A stretch of DNA of 64,000 nt from Ruminiclostridium sp. Its GTDB lineage: Bacteria; Bacillota; Clostridia; Oscillospirales; Ruminococcaceae. The stretch spans positions 1-64,000 of the forward strand of contig JAGBLA010000117.1 of assembly GCA_017635675.1 (NCBI GenBank). The letters are read 5' to 3'. Position 1 is the stretch's first letter. Each line of letters opens with the position of its first letter. The translations under genes and the position numbers were made by a program. This document shows, in pieces, positions 53,075-63,486 of this stretch. The notes under the pieces were generated by a model. The model did no database searches and was not told the origin of the DNA. It saw only the letters and a list, made by a program, of their open reading frames with translations.

Positions 53075-56000
53075 TGCCGTTAAGAAGTGACATCAAAAAA
53101 GTCATGGTCATAGGCTCAGGTCCGATTGTTATAGGACAGGCTGCCGAGTTCGACTACGCGGGAGCCCAGGCTTGCCGCGCCCTTAAACAGGAGGGGCTTG
53201 AAGTAGTTCTTGTAAACTCAAACCCCGCAACTATAATGACGGACAAGCACATGGCGGATCATATCTATATCGAGCCTCTGACGCTTGACTGTGTAAAACG
53301 CATAATAAAAATTGAAAAGCCCGACAGTCTTTTGTCAACACTCGGAGGACAGACGGGACTTACGCTGTCCATGCAGCTCGCAGAGTCGGGATTTCTTGAA
53401 GAAAACGGCGTAAAGCTGCTTGGCGCGGTTCCGGAGACTATCCATAAAGCCGAGGACAGGCAGGCTTTCAAGGATACTATGGAAGCCATAGGCGAGCCTG
53501 TTATCCCGTCCAAGGTGGTCGAAACTCTTGAAGACGCATTGGATTTTGCCGACCATGTTATCGGATATCCTGTCATTGTCCGTCCCGCGTTCACACTCGG
53601 CGGTACGGGCGGCGGTATTGCGAATGACCGTGACGAGCTTCACGAGATAGCGACCAACGGACTGCGCCTTTCGCCTATCCATCAGATACTTGTGGAGCGC
53701 TGTATCTCCGGCTGGAAGGAGATAGAATTTGAAGTTATCCGTGACGCGAAAGGAAATGTTATAACCGTCTGCTCAATGGAGAACTTTGATCCCGTCGGGG
53801 TTCATACGGGAGACAGTATCGTTGTTGCTCCTGCCGTAACGCTTGCGGACAGGGAATATCAGATGCTAAGAACTGCGGCGCTGAATATAATCCAGGCACT
53901 GAAAGTCGAGGGCGGCTGCAACTGTCAGTTTGCGCTGAAACCCGATTCATTTGAGTACGCGGTCATAGAAGTCAATCCTCGTGTTTCGCGTTCCTCCGCT
54001 CTGGCTTCAAAGGCTACAGGATATCCGATAGCAAAGGTCGCGACCCGCATAGCGATAGGCTATTCCCTTGATGAAATAGTGAACCAGGTGACCGGAAAGA
54101 CATACGCTTGCTTTGAGCCTGCACTGGATTACATCGTTGTCAAATTCCCGAGATGGCCGTTTGATAAGTTCGTGTATGCCAAAAAGACCCTCGGTACACA
54201 GATGAAGGCTACGGGTGAGATAATGGCTATCGGAACGAGCTTTGAGGCTGCGATGATGAAAGCTGTCCGTTCGATCGAGCTTGGAATGGATTCGATGACC
54301 AAGCCCGATTTTGAAAAGCTGACCGACGCACAGATAGGGCAGAAACTGTCGGATATCGACACCGACCGTTCGTTCTGCGTTTTTGAAGCACTCAAACGCG
54401 GAATAGATGTCAATACTATCCATGATATAACGAAGATAGACAAATGGTTCATCTGCAAGCTGAAAAACCTTGTTGACCTTGAAAACTGGCTTGCGGAGGG
54501 AACGCTTACTCAGGAAAAATATGATACTGCGAAGAAATACTGCTACCTTGACAAGACCATTGAGCGTATTTCCTGTCAGCTTATCGACGAGTGCGGCATA
54601 AAGCGCAGACACGCGGTGTATAAAATGGTGGATACCTGCGCTGCCGAGTTCTCGGCGGAAACCCCGTATTTTTACAGCACATACGATGACGAGAACGAGG
54701 CAGAGGAATTCATAAAAGAGCATGACACAGGCAGGAAAAAAGTCATAGTTTTCGGCTCGGGACCTATACGCATAGGGCAGGGAATTGAGTTTGACTACTG
54801 CTCGGTGCATTGTGTATGGGCTCTCAAGGAAATGGGCTATGAAACGATAATATGCAACAATAACCCCGAGACAGTCTCCACTGATTTTGACACAGGCGAC
54901 AGACTTTACTTTGACCCGCTGACGTTTGAGGATGTTGATTCGCTGATAGCTACCGAAAAGCCTTATGGCGTGGTAGTTCAGTTCGGAGGACAGACGGCGA
55001 TAAAGCTCACAAAGCACCTGCAGGAGATAGGCGCTCACATTCTCGGAACATCGGCGGAGAGTATAGATGCCGCGGAGGACAGAGAGCTATTTGATGAGCT
55101 GCTCGAAAAGTGCGGTATTCCGCGTCCGAAAGGTCACACGGTTTTCACAACCGAGGAGGCGCTTTCTTCCGCAAATCAGCTCGGATATCCTGTACTGCTC
55201 CGTCCGTCGTATGTGCTTGGCGGTCAGAATATGATAATCGCTCACTGTGACAGCGACGTTACAGAGTACATGGAGATAATAACCTCACACAAGCTCGAAA
55301 ATCCTGTTCTTATTGACAAATACCTTATGGGTACAGAGGTCGAGGTCGATGCGATATGCGACGGAGAGGATTTCCTTATCCCGGGTATTATGGAGCATAT
55401 CGAGCGTGCAGGCGTACACTCCGGCGACAGTATCTCGGTATATCCCGCACAGACCCTTACCGAGCGTGTAAAGCGCGTTATCGTGGCTTATACCGAGCGC
55501 CTTGCGAAAGCTCTGAACGTTATAGGTCTTGTGAATATCCAGTACGTTGTTTACAACAACGAGGTGTATGTTATAGAAGTGAACCCGCGTTCGTCACGTA
55601 CTGTTCCGTATATCTCAAAAGTCACCGGAGTTCAGATGGTGGATATTGCCACGAAGATAATCATGGGGCATACGCTCAAAGAACAGGGTTTTTCCTCCGG
55701 GCTTTATCCCGTGGGAGACTATGTTGCGGTCAAGGTTCCGGTATTCAGCTTCGAGAAACTGCATGATGTTGATACACAGCTCGGGCCGGAGATGAAATCC
55801 ACAGGTGAGTGTCTCGGTATCGCACATACATTTGAGACTGCGCTTTTCAAAGGGCTTATCGCCGCGGGTTTCAGGATGTTCGACAAGGGAGGAGTCCTGT
55901 TCTCCGTGCGCAACGAGGACAAACCCGAGATAATCGAGATAGCGAGCCGTTTCGAGCAGCTCGGATTTGATATATACGCGACCAGCGGCACAGCCTCCAC

Positions 56001-56283
56001 ATTGATACGAAACATGGTGGCTACCAACTTCACGTACCGTGTAAGCGAACACCAGGAGCCGAATATCATGACTCTTCTCGACAGCGGGGAAATAAATTAT
56101 GTTGTTTCCACTTCCGAGACAGGACGTTCGCCCGCACGTGACAGCGTGAAGATGCGCCGCAAGGCTGTTGAGCGCTCCATAGCCTGCTTGACCTCGGTAG
56201 ATACCGCAGAGGCACTCGTCAAGTGCATTGAGATGAAGAAGAGCATCGAAGATGTTGAAATGGTGGATATAACTAAGATATGA
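53074..56283 (+). CDS. carB: Carbamoyl-phosphate synthase large subunit
   Basis: Makes carbamoyl phosphate from bicarbonate, ammonia and two ATP. It has 1069 residues with two homologous ATP-grasp halves: IGSGPIVIGQAAEFDYAG (near 11) with RPAFTLGGTGGG, and FGSGPIRIGQGIEFDYC (near 560) with RPSYVLGGQNM. EVNPRVSRSSALASKATG and EVNPRSSRTVPYISKVTG are the Mg2+ ligands of each half. The C-terminal MGS-like regulatory domain (about 930-1069) would bind UMP or other effectors. Location inside the pyr operon indicates a pyrimidine-specific enzyme. Confidence 0.97.
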   Translation: MPLRSDIKKVMVIGSGPIVIGQAAEFDYAGAQACRALKQEGLEVVLVNSNPATIMTDKHMADHIYIEPLTLDCVKRIIKIEKPDSLLSTLGGQTGLTLSMQLAESGFLEENGVKLLGAVPETIHKAEDRQAFKDTMEAIGEPVIPSKVVETLEDALDFADHVIGYPVIVRPAFTLGGTGGGIANDRDELHEIATNGLRLSPIHQILVERCISGWKEIEFEVIRDAKGNVITVCSMENFDPVGVHTGDSIVVAPAVTLADREYQMLRTAALNIIQALKVEGGCNCQFALKPDSFEYAVIEVNPRVSRSSALASKATGYPIAKVATRIAIGYSLDEIVNQVTGKTYACFEPALDYIVVKFPRWPFDKFVYAKKTLGTQMKATGEIMAIGTSFEAAMMKAVRSIELGMDSMTKPDFEKLTDAQIGQKLSDIDTDRSFCVFEALKRGIDVNTIHDITKIDKWFICKLKNLVDLENWLAEGTLTQEKYDTAKKYCYLDKTIERISCQLIDECGIKRRHAVYKMVDTCAAEFSAETPYFYSTYDDENEAEEFIKEHDTGRKKVIVFGSGPIRIGQGIEFDYCSVHCVWALKEMGYETIICNNNPETVSTDFDTGDRLYFDPLTFEDVDSLIATEKPYGVVVQFGGQTAIKLTKHLQEIGAHILGTSAESIDAAEDRELFDELLEKCGIPRPKGHTVFTTEEALSSANQLGYPVLLRPSYVLGGQNMIIAHCDSDVTEYMEIITSHKLENPVLIDKYLMGTEVEVDAICDGEDFLIPGIMEHIERAGVHSGDSISVYPAQTLTERVKRVIVAYTERLAKALNVIGLVNIQYVVYNNEVYVIEVNPRSSRTVPYISKVTGVQMVDIATKIIMGHTLKEQGFSSGLYPVGDYVAVKVPVFSFEKLHDVDTQLGPEMKSTGECLGIAHTFETALFKGLIAAGFRMFDKGGVLFSVRNEDKPEIIEIASRFEQLGFDIYATSGTASTLIRNMVATNFTYRVSEHQEPNIMTLLDSGEINYVVSTSETGRSPARDSVKMRRKAVERSIACLTSVDTAEALVKCIEMKKSIEDVEMVDITKI

Positions 56284-56296
56284 AAGGACGTTGAGT

Positions 56297-56845
56297 ATGA
56301 AGCTCGGCGAATTCAGCTTCAAACGGCGGTATTCCGCGGCGCAGATAGTTGTGGATATCGCGTCCGCCGCTGCGCTGGTGTATCTCGGGTATATAATCTA
56401 CGCCTGTGCTGTCGATATTGACCGCTTGAAAAGTCTGAACAAGACCGAAGCGGATATGTCGATGTTTGACTGGAGACCGCTTATTGTCTGGGCAGTGCTC
56501 GGTGCGGCGGTATTTGCGGTATCGTTCGTGTTGATACTGCGAAGGAAGAGAATGCCCGAAAACATATGTATAACGCAGAACAATGCAGCGAAATACTGCA
56601 ATATAATCGATACAGGGATATCCTGTGTGCGGCTTATGCTTATTATTCTGATAAGCGAGATATGCTATCTTCACGGAGCCGCGATACGAATGGCGAATGT
56701 GGGATTTTCGATGCAGCTTATAATCGACCCGCTTATCATCGTGTGCGTCATAATACTGACTAAAATGCGGCTGAACGCGATAAGCGAAGCTGAAAAGGAA
56801 AAGCTTGACAAACAGCGAAACAAGAGGGAAATAATTGAGGATTGA
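56297..56845 (+). CDS. Hypothetical four-helix membrane protein in the pyr operon
   Basis: Not recognised. A 182-residue protein with about four membrane helices (roughly 13-35, 59-81, 107-125 and 140-157), a basic start and a charged C-terminal tail rich in Glu and Lys. ATG 56297 has AAAGGA 8 nt upstream; an in-frame TTG at 56291 is too close. It lies 13 bp after carB and 9 bp before pyrK, so it is co-transcribed with pyrimidine synthesis. It does not resemble the uracil permease UraA or PyrP (far too short). A transport or membrane-tethering role would be a guess. Confidence 0.8.
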   Translation: MKLGEFSFKRRYSAAQIVVDIASAAALVYLGYIIYACAVDIDRLKSLNKTEADMSMFDWRPLIVWAVLGAAVFAVSFVLILRRKRMPENICITQNNAAKYCNIIDTGISCVRLMLIILISEICYLHGAAIRMANVGFSMQLIIDPLIIVCVIILTKMRLNAISEAEKEKLDKQRNKREIIED

Positions 56846-56854
56846 GGTAAAACA

Positions 56855-57628
56855 ATGTCGTACAAATGCGCAGAGTATAAGATAACCGGGAAAAAAGCGC
56901 TGGCGGAGAACATATATTCATTCACAGTGTATTGCCCCGATGCGGCGGAGCTCGCAAAGTGCGGTCAGTTCGTGCATATTCTCGCCCCCGGTCACACACT
57001 TCGCAGACCGATATCAATATGCGGGATAGACCGTAACAAGGGTACTATACGGTTTGTATTCATCGTAAAGGGGCATGGTACAGATGCGATATCCCGTCTT
57101 AACGAGGGTGATATGCTTGATATGATCGCCCCCCTCGGTAACGGCTTTTCGGTGCAGAATGCTATTGAAGGCAAGCGGGTAATAGTTGTCGGCGGAGGTA
57201 TAGGCGTGCCGCCGATGCTAGAGACAGCAAGGAACTGTAAGAATGTTACGGCAGTGCTCGGTTTCCGCAGCTACGGGAACATAATACTGACTGACGAATT
57301 CAGAAGTATCTGCGAAAACGTTATCGTCTGTACAGACGATGGCAGCGTAGGCGAAAAGGAAATCGTCACGGCTCCTCTTACCCGTGAGCTTGAAAAAGGT
57401 GATGTCGGGGCAGTTTTTGCCTGCGGTCCTATGAGAATGCTGCAGGCTGTGGCACAGACAGCAAAGCGGTACGGCGTTTTCTGTGAGATATCGTTGGAGG
57501 AGCGTATGGGCTGCGGCGTGGGAGCGTGCGTGGGCTGTGTGGCGAGGATAAGCCGCGAAGGAAGTGAGAAGCTGCTTCGTGTGTGCAAGGACGGACCGGT
57601 ATTCAATGGTGAGGAGGTGCTGTTTTGA
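56855..57628 (+). CDS. pyrK: Dihydroorotate dehydrogenase electron-transfer subunit
   Basis: FAD and [2Fe-2S] subunit passing electrons from PyrD to NAD+. It has 257 residues with a flavin domain (RRPISICG near 50), an NAD-binding region (VVGGGIGVPPMLETA) and the iron-sulfur cysteines in MGCGVGACVGCVAR plus a fourth in LLRVCKDGPVF. It overlaps pyrD by 4 bp. Its presence shows the type 1B enzyme. Confidence 0.95.
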   Translation: MSYKCAEYKITGKKALAENIYSFTVYCPDAAELAKCGQFVHILAPGHTLRRPISICGIDRNKGTIRFVFIVKGHGTDAISRLNEGDMLDMIAPLGNGFSVQNAIEGKRVIVVGGGIGVPPMLETARNCKNVTAVLGFRSYGNIILTDEFRSICENVIVCTDDGSVGEKEIVTAPLTRELEKGDVGAVFACGPMRMLQAVAQTAKRYGVFCEISLEERMGCGVGACVGCVARISREGSEKLLRVCKDGPVFNGEEVLF

Positions 57629-58539
57629 GCAGAGATCTTTCTGTTAAAGTCGCGGGAGTAACATTTCCTAATCCTGTAATAGCGGCGTCCGGGACTTACG
57701 GTTTCGGTGAGGACTATGCTCCGCTTTATCCGCTCAACAAGCTCGGAGGCATTTCCTGCAAGGGGACTACCATAAACGAGAAAGCAGGTAATCTTCCGCC
57801 GCGTATAGCCGAAACTAATGCGGGTATGCTAAATTCCGTGGGACTTCAGAATCCCGGTGTTGACGTTTTCATCAGCAAATACCTGCCGGAGCTGAAAAAG
57901 AACGGCAATGTCATAATCGCAAATCTTGCCGGAGCATCGATAGACGATTACCGTGCGGCTGCCGAGAAACTTGACAGAACCGACGTAGATATGATAGAGC
58001 TGAATATCTCCTGTCCGAATGTAAAGCAGGGCGGCGCTACATGGGGAACATCGTGTGACGGTGCTGCATCTGTCACCAAAGCAGTGCGCGCAGCTACCAA
58101 AAAGCCGATAATGGTAAAGCTTACCCCGAATGTTACAAGTGTTACCGACATCGCAAAGGCAGTTGAAGCCGAGGGTGCCGACTGCATTTCTCTGATAAAC
58201 ACGCTGCTCGGCATGAGAATAGACATCAGAACGCGCAGACCTATACTCCGCAATAATGTCGGAGGATTTTCCGGACCTGCCATATTCCCGGTTGCTGTGC
58301 GAATGGTATGGCAGGTATCTAATGCCGTTAATATCGACGTAGTCGGTATGGGCGGTATAACGACATGGGAGGATGCGGTAGAAATGATGATGGCGGGCGC
58401 TAAGGCGGTACAAATGGGTACTGCTATATTCACCGACCCGTTTTCTCCGCTCAAAGTCATCGACGGACTTGAAAAATACATGGATGATAACAATATCTCT
58501 GACCTTTCCGAGATCGTCGGAACAGTTCAGCCGTGGTAA
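57625..58539 (+). CDS. pyrD: Dihydroorotate dehydrogenase, catalytic subunit (type 1B)
   Basis: FMN enzyme that oxidises dihydroorotate to orotate. It has 304 residues with NPVIAASGTYGFGEDYAPL, NSVGLQNPGVD, ELNISCPNVKQGG (active-site Cys), VKLTPNV and GMGGITTWEDAVEMMMAGA. The start is TTG at 57625, overlapping the pyrK stop codon, with GAGGAGG upstream. It is the last gene of the operon; pyrB, pyrE and pyrR are not in the window. No clear terminator is seen before the next promoter. Confidence 0.96.
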   Translation: MSRDLSVKVAGVTFPNPVIAASGTYGFGEDYAPLYPLNKLGGISCKGTTINEKAGNLPPRIAETNAGMLNSVGLQNPGVDVFISKYLPELKKNGNVIIANLAGASIDDYRAAAEKLDRTDVDMIELNISCPNVKQGGATWGTSCDGAASVTKAVRAATKKPIMVKLTPNVTSVTDIAKAVEAEGADCISLINTLLGMRIDIRTRRPILRNNVGGFSGPAIFPVAVRMVWQVSNAVNIDVVGMGGITTWEDAVEMMMAGAKAVQMGTAIFTDPFSPLKVIDGLEKYMDDNNISDLSEIVGTVQPW

Positions 58540-58554
58540 TTTATCATTAAAGTA

Positions 58555-58583
58555 TTGATTTATCGTTTGAATTGTGATATAAT
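58555..58583 (+). promoter_or_regulatory. Promoter of the GyrI-like/ilv genes
   Basis: TTGATT (58555-58560), 17-nt spacer, TATAAT (58578-58583), only about 24 nt before the first start codon, so no T-box or other long leader precedes the ilv genes. Confidence 0.75.
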
Positions 58584-58606
58584 ATAATAACATATTGGAG
58601 ATCTCA

Positions 58607-59248
58607 ATGGCTTTTGATTACAAAAAGGAATTCAAAGAGTTTTATCTTCCGAAGAGTAAACCGTCGATAGTTGATATACCGACCATGAATTATGCTGCTG
58701 TACGGGGAAAAGGTGATCCGAACGAGCCGGACGGAGAGTACAGGCGTGCGGTGGAGATACTGTACGGAGTTTCCTATACTATAAAAATGAGCAAAAAGGG
58801 CGATCACAGGATCGACGGATATTTCGACTATGTTGTACCGCCGCTTGAAGGGCTGTGGCAGCAGCGCGGTGCTGAAGGAATGGACTACTCGCGCAAGAAT
58901 GAGCTTGAATGGACGGCAATGATAAGGCTCCCGGATTTTGTAACGAAAGATGATCTTGAATGGGCGGTGCGTGAAGCATCTGCAAAGAAGAAGTCCGACT
59001 TTTCATCGGCGGAGTTCTTCACATATACCGAAGGGCTGTGCGTCCAGTGTATGCATACAGGCTCCTATGACAGTGAACCCGGAACTGTGGATATGATGAA
59101 TAAGTATATCGAAGAAAACGGCTATGTGACAGATATGAGCGAAGTGCGCCGTCATCACGAGATATATCTTAACGATCCGCGCAGAACTGATGCAGATAAG
59201 CTTAAAACAGTCATAAGGCATCCGATATCCGGGAAAACAATAAATTGA
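58607..59248 (+). CDS. GyrI-like small-molecule-binding protein
   Basis: A 213-residue protein of the GyrI-like (SOUL/BmrR effector-fold) group. The start FDYKKEFKEFYLPKSKPSIVD is cut here at 20; then PTMNYAAVRGKGDPN, YRRAVEILYGVSYTIKMS, a conserved YFDYVVPPLEGLW, and FSSAEFFTYTEGLCVQCMH follow, the pattern of free-standing GyrI-like proteins without a DNA-binding domain. Its ligand is unknown. ATG 58607 has GGAG 6 nt upstream; an in-frame TTG at 58595 is inside that site. It ends 10 bp before ilvB and seems to be the first gene of the ilv transcript, an unusual partner. Confidence 0.83.
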   Translation: MAFDYKKEFKEFYLPKSKPSIVDIPTMNYAAVRGKGDPNEPDGEYRRAVEILYGVSYTIKMSKKGDHRIDGYFDYVVPPLEGLWQQRGAEGMDYSRKNELEWTAMIRLPDFVTKDDLEWAVREASAKKKSDFSSAEFFTYTEGLCVQCMHTGSYDSEPGTVDMMNKYIEENGYVTDMSEVRRHHEIYLNDPRRTDADKLKTVIRHPISGKTIN

Positions 59249-59258
59249 GGTGATAGGT

Positions 59259-60880
59259 TTGTCCGAGAATATAATGACAGTCGCAAGGGCAATGGTAGAA
59301 TGTCTTAAAGCCGAAGGCGTTAAGCACGTTTTCGGTTATCCCGGTGCGGCTATCTGCCCGTTTTATGACGAGCTGATAGCCTCCGGTATAGAACATATAC
59401 TTGTCCGTCACGAGGTCAATGCTGGTCATGCGGCGAGCGGATATGCCAGAGTCACCGGCAAGGCGGGAGTTTGTATAGCTACTTCCGGTCCCGGCGCGCT
59501 GAACCTTATCACTGCTATTGCTACCGCTTATATGGACAGCATACCGATAGTCGCGATAACAGGACAGGTAAACTCCGACCAGATAGGACGCGACGTTTTC
59601 CAGGAGGCTGATATTACAGGCTCGGCAGAGCCTTTTGTGAAACACAGCTATATCGTGAAAGACCCTGCTTCGATATGCGATGTGATAAAGAAGGCTTTTT
59701 ATATAGCAGAGACCGGAAGACCGGGTCCTGTGCTGATAGATGTTCCTATGGACGTACAGTTCATGGAGACTGAGTTCATGTATCCCGAGACTGTGGAGAT
59801 ACGGTCATATAAACCTACCACAGAGGGAAACAAGCTTCAGATAAAGCGCGTTGCCGATGCGATATCAAAAGCGGAAAGACCTGTGGTCTGTGCGGGCGGC
59901 GGTGTATTCCTTTCAAACGCTTTGAGCGGTCTTGCACAGCTTGTTCATAAATGCGACATCCCTGTGGTCAATACCATGATGGGAATAAGCAATATAGACA
60001 TGACAGACCCGCTGTATTTCGGCATGATGGGTATGCATGGGGTAAAGTCCGCTAATTATGCAGTATCGAAGTGCGACCTTTTGATACTTCTCGGTGCACG
60101 CATGGGCGACCGTGCGGTGACAGCTCTTAAAAACAATGAGAACATGATGGTGATACACATTGATATTGACCCTGCCGAGATAGGCAAGAATGTCGATGTA
60201 AATACGCCTGTGGTCGGAGACATCGGAAGGATACTTGAAAAGCTGATAGAGACTGTGCCGGAGATGAAACACACCGAATGGGTGGAGGAGCTTTCAGGGG
60301 TACGCGCACAGGCTAAAGCCACGCCGGTAGTAAGCGCCGGAAAGGTCTGTCCTCGTTTATTCATCGAGGAGCTCAATAAGCAGCTCCCGAAAGACAGCGT
60401 AATAGTTGCCGATGTCGGTCAGAACCAGATATGGACGGCAAACAACATCTGTCTTTCCGAGGGAAGGTTCATGACCGCGGGAGGTATGGGCACAATGGGT
60501 TATTCGCTGCCTGCGGCGATAGGTGCGAAAAAGGCAATGCCGGAGCGTACGGTCATTTCTATGTGCGGCGACGGCAGTCTGCAGATGCAGTTCATGGAAC
60601 TTGCTACCGCTGTACAGCATGGTATCAATGTAAAGACTATTGTGTTTGTAAATTCAAATCTCGGAATGGTAAGAGAACTTCAGGAAAAGATATATGGCCG
60701 CGAGATCGCGGTGGATCTTACGGGCAGCCCGAGCTTTGATATAATTGCGCAGGCTTATGGTATCAAAGCGGAGAATGTTACGGATATCACTCAGGCGGAG
60801 TCTGCGATAAGAAATATGCTCGGAGCGGACAGTCCGTATCTGCTGCAGGTATTTGTTGACAGGGAAGAGAGGACGATAAT

Positions 60881-60884
<4 letters not shown>
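59259..60884 (+). CDS. ilvB: Acetolactate synthase, large (catalytic) subunit
   Basis: TPP- and FAD-dependent enzyme making acetolactate or acetohydroxybutyrate, the first common step of branched-chain amino acid synthesis. It has 542 residues with HVFGYPGAAICPFYDEL, the catalytic Glu in RHEVNAGHAASGYAR, the FAD region GMMGMHGVKSANYAV, and the TPP motif MCGDGSLQMQFMELATA. The start is probably TTG 59259, 6 nt after GAGGTG; GTG 59250 sits inside that site, and ATG 59274 is a fallback. It overlaps ilvN by 4 bp. Confidence 0.94.
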
Positions 60885-62397
<1,513 letters not shown>

Positions 62398-62412
62398 TAT
62401 TGAAAAGCCTTT

Positions 62413-62445
62413 GGCGGGAATGCTTCGGCGCTCCCGCCTGTTTTT
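62413..62445 (+). terminator. Terminator after ilvC
   Basis: A 7-bp GC-rich stem GGCGGGA (62413-62419) / TCCCGCC (62432-62438), with inner pairing around TTCG, then TGTTTTT. The comF start lies only 8 bp beyond it. Confidence 0.8.
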
Positions 62446-62452
62446 ATGAGAT

Positions 62453-63151
62453 ATGAGAATTGACAGAGCAAAGCTCCACAGGATATACCGTTACTGGATA
62501 GACTGGCTTTATCCTAACATCTGTCCATGCTGCGGGAAATACATAGACCATGACGCGGATTTCTGCGGGGAATGTAAGAGCGCTATAACTCCTTACACCG
62601 ATGAAAAGGATATCGAGGGTATTGATAAATACACATCATACTGTGTATATGACCATAATATTGATAAAGCAATACTCACTTTCAAGAAAACAGCGGACGG
62701 AAACAGCTACTATGCATTTGCCTGCGGGATAGCCGAGGCTGCACGCAAGACCGGCATCGCTGAGGATATCGACCTTATCGTACCTATACCTATAACTCGC
62801 AAGAAAATGAAAGAGCGCGGGTATAATCAGACCGAGCTGATAGCGAAAGAACTGAGGTTTCTTTTAAATGTGCCGTACGCCAATGTTATGATAAAGGTGA
62901 AGGACACTAAGGAACAGAAGACCCTCGGAAGAACAGAAAGAGCGGAAAACCTGAGCGGAGCATTCGGAATATCGGATAAAGCTCCCGACATCAGCGGCAA
63001 ACGGCTGTTACTGATAGATGATGTCTGTACCACGGGAAGTACGCTTACCGAAGCTGCAGGGGTACTGAGAATCGGCGGGGCAGGGAAGGTGTATGCGATA
63101 TCGTTTGCCAAAACGCCGAACAAAAAGAGTAATGAAGAGGCCGCATCATAA
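62453..63151 (+). CDS. comF: ComF-family phosphoribosyltransferase-like protein
   Basis: A 232-residue protein with an N-terminal zinc ribbon (CPCCGKYI and CGECKSAI, near 24-44) and a C-terminal PRTase domain with LIVPIPITRKKMKERGYNQ and the PRPP loop LLIDDVCTTGSTLTEAA (near 185-202). ComF relatives help DNA uptake and replication restart; their substrate is uncertain. There is no ribosome site before ATG 62453, which sits in the tail of the ilvC terminator, so it is probably weakly expressed or leaderless. It overlaps a GNAT gene remnant by one base. Confidence 0.87.
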   Translation: MRIDRAKLHRIYRYWIDWLYPNICPCCGKYIDHDADFCGECKSAITPYTDEKDIEGIDKYTSYCVYDHNIDKAILTFKKTADGNSYYAFACGIAEAARKTGIAEDIDLIVPIPITRKKMKERGYNQTELIAKELRFLLNVPYANVMIKVKDTKEQKTLGRTERAENLSGAFGISDKAPDISGKRLLLIDDVCTTGSTLTEAAGVLRIGGAGKVYAISFAKTPNKKSNEEAAS

Positions 63152-63318
63152 TGGAGATAAGATATATTGACAGTAATGATGACCTGAAAGAGATAAGCCG
63201 TATTTATGAACAGAGCTGGAAATATGCTTATAAAGGTATTATTCCGCTCATATTATTTGAATTACAGAAAAAAAAAAATATTTTTCAAAAACCTATTGAC
63301 AATATAGGAAAAGTATGA
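63151..63318 (+). pseudogene. Truncated GNAT-family acetyltransferase
   Basis: The frame starts at the ATG overlapping the comF stop codon (TAATG) and encodes 55 residues. The first 32 or so (EIRYIDSNDDLKEISRIYEQ, then SWKYAYKGIIP) match the usual N-terminus of a GNAT acetyltransferase. After GIIP the similarity ends at an AT-rich stretch with a run of eleven As (63268-63278), and the frame stops at 63318 inside the metY promoter. The acetyl-CoA-binding part is gone, and I see no continuation in other frames, so this is a deletion remnant rather than a simple frameshift. Confidence 0.65.
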
Positions 63319-63324
63319 TATAAT
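63296..63324 (+). promoter_or_regulatory. metY promoter
   Basis: Perfect TTGACA (63296-63301), 17-nt spacer, TATAAT (63319-63324). Transcription would begin near 63331, giving a leader of about 155 nt. Confidence 0.88.
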
Positions 63325-63365
63325 ACGCACATAACCTACTAAACATATATAAATTAGGAGGCAAT

Positions 63366-63431
63366 ATGCGGAATTTATTTGAGGAGCTCGTAAGAGCCAA
63401 CTTCCGTTTCGGTCGAATGTATCGATGTTGA
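63366..63431 (+). CDS. Putative leader peptide of metY (21 residues)
   Basis: A very short frame in the metY leader with a strong AGGAGG (63356-63361) 4 nt before its ATG. The peptide reads MRNLFEELVRANFRF then GRMYRC and stops. The last codons are CGA ATG TAT CGA TGT TGA, so Met and Cys, the end products of the downstream enzyme's pathway, are decoded just before the stop, each next to the uncommon CGA codon. CGATG (63423-63427) can pair with CATCG (63440-63444), so a ribosome at the stop would open that hairpin. An A/C-rich unstructured stretch follows up to the metY ribosome site. I see no T-run terminator. Confidence 0.6.
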   Translation: MRNLFEELVRANFRFGRMYRC

Positions 63432-63486
63432 ATATACATCATCGCAAACAAAAAACAATCAACAGACTTGAAAGGAAGTATTTATT

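Noticed and set aside
54007..55038. Long minus-strand open frame (343 codons) opposite carB
   Set aside because: It mirrors a confidently identified gene, has no ribosome site, and its translation is rich in Tyr, His, Cys and Arg with no domain-like pattern.
58584..58606. T-box leader for the ilv genes
   Set aside because: Only about 24 nt lie between the -10 and the first start codon.
63268..63278. Programmed frameshift at the run of eleven As in the GNAT remnant
   Set aside because: No GNAT-like sequence continues in either other frame downstream, so slippage would not restore a protein.
63325..63486. SAM riboswitch or T-box before metY
   Set aside because: The 155-nt leader lacks the conserved SAM-I core and any T-box sequence; a leader peptide fits better.
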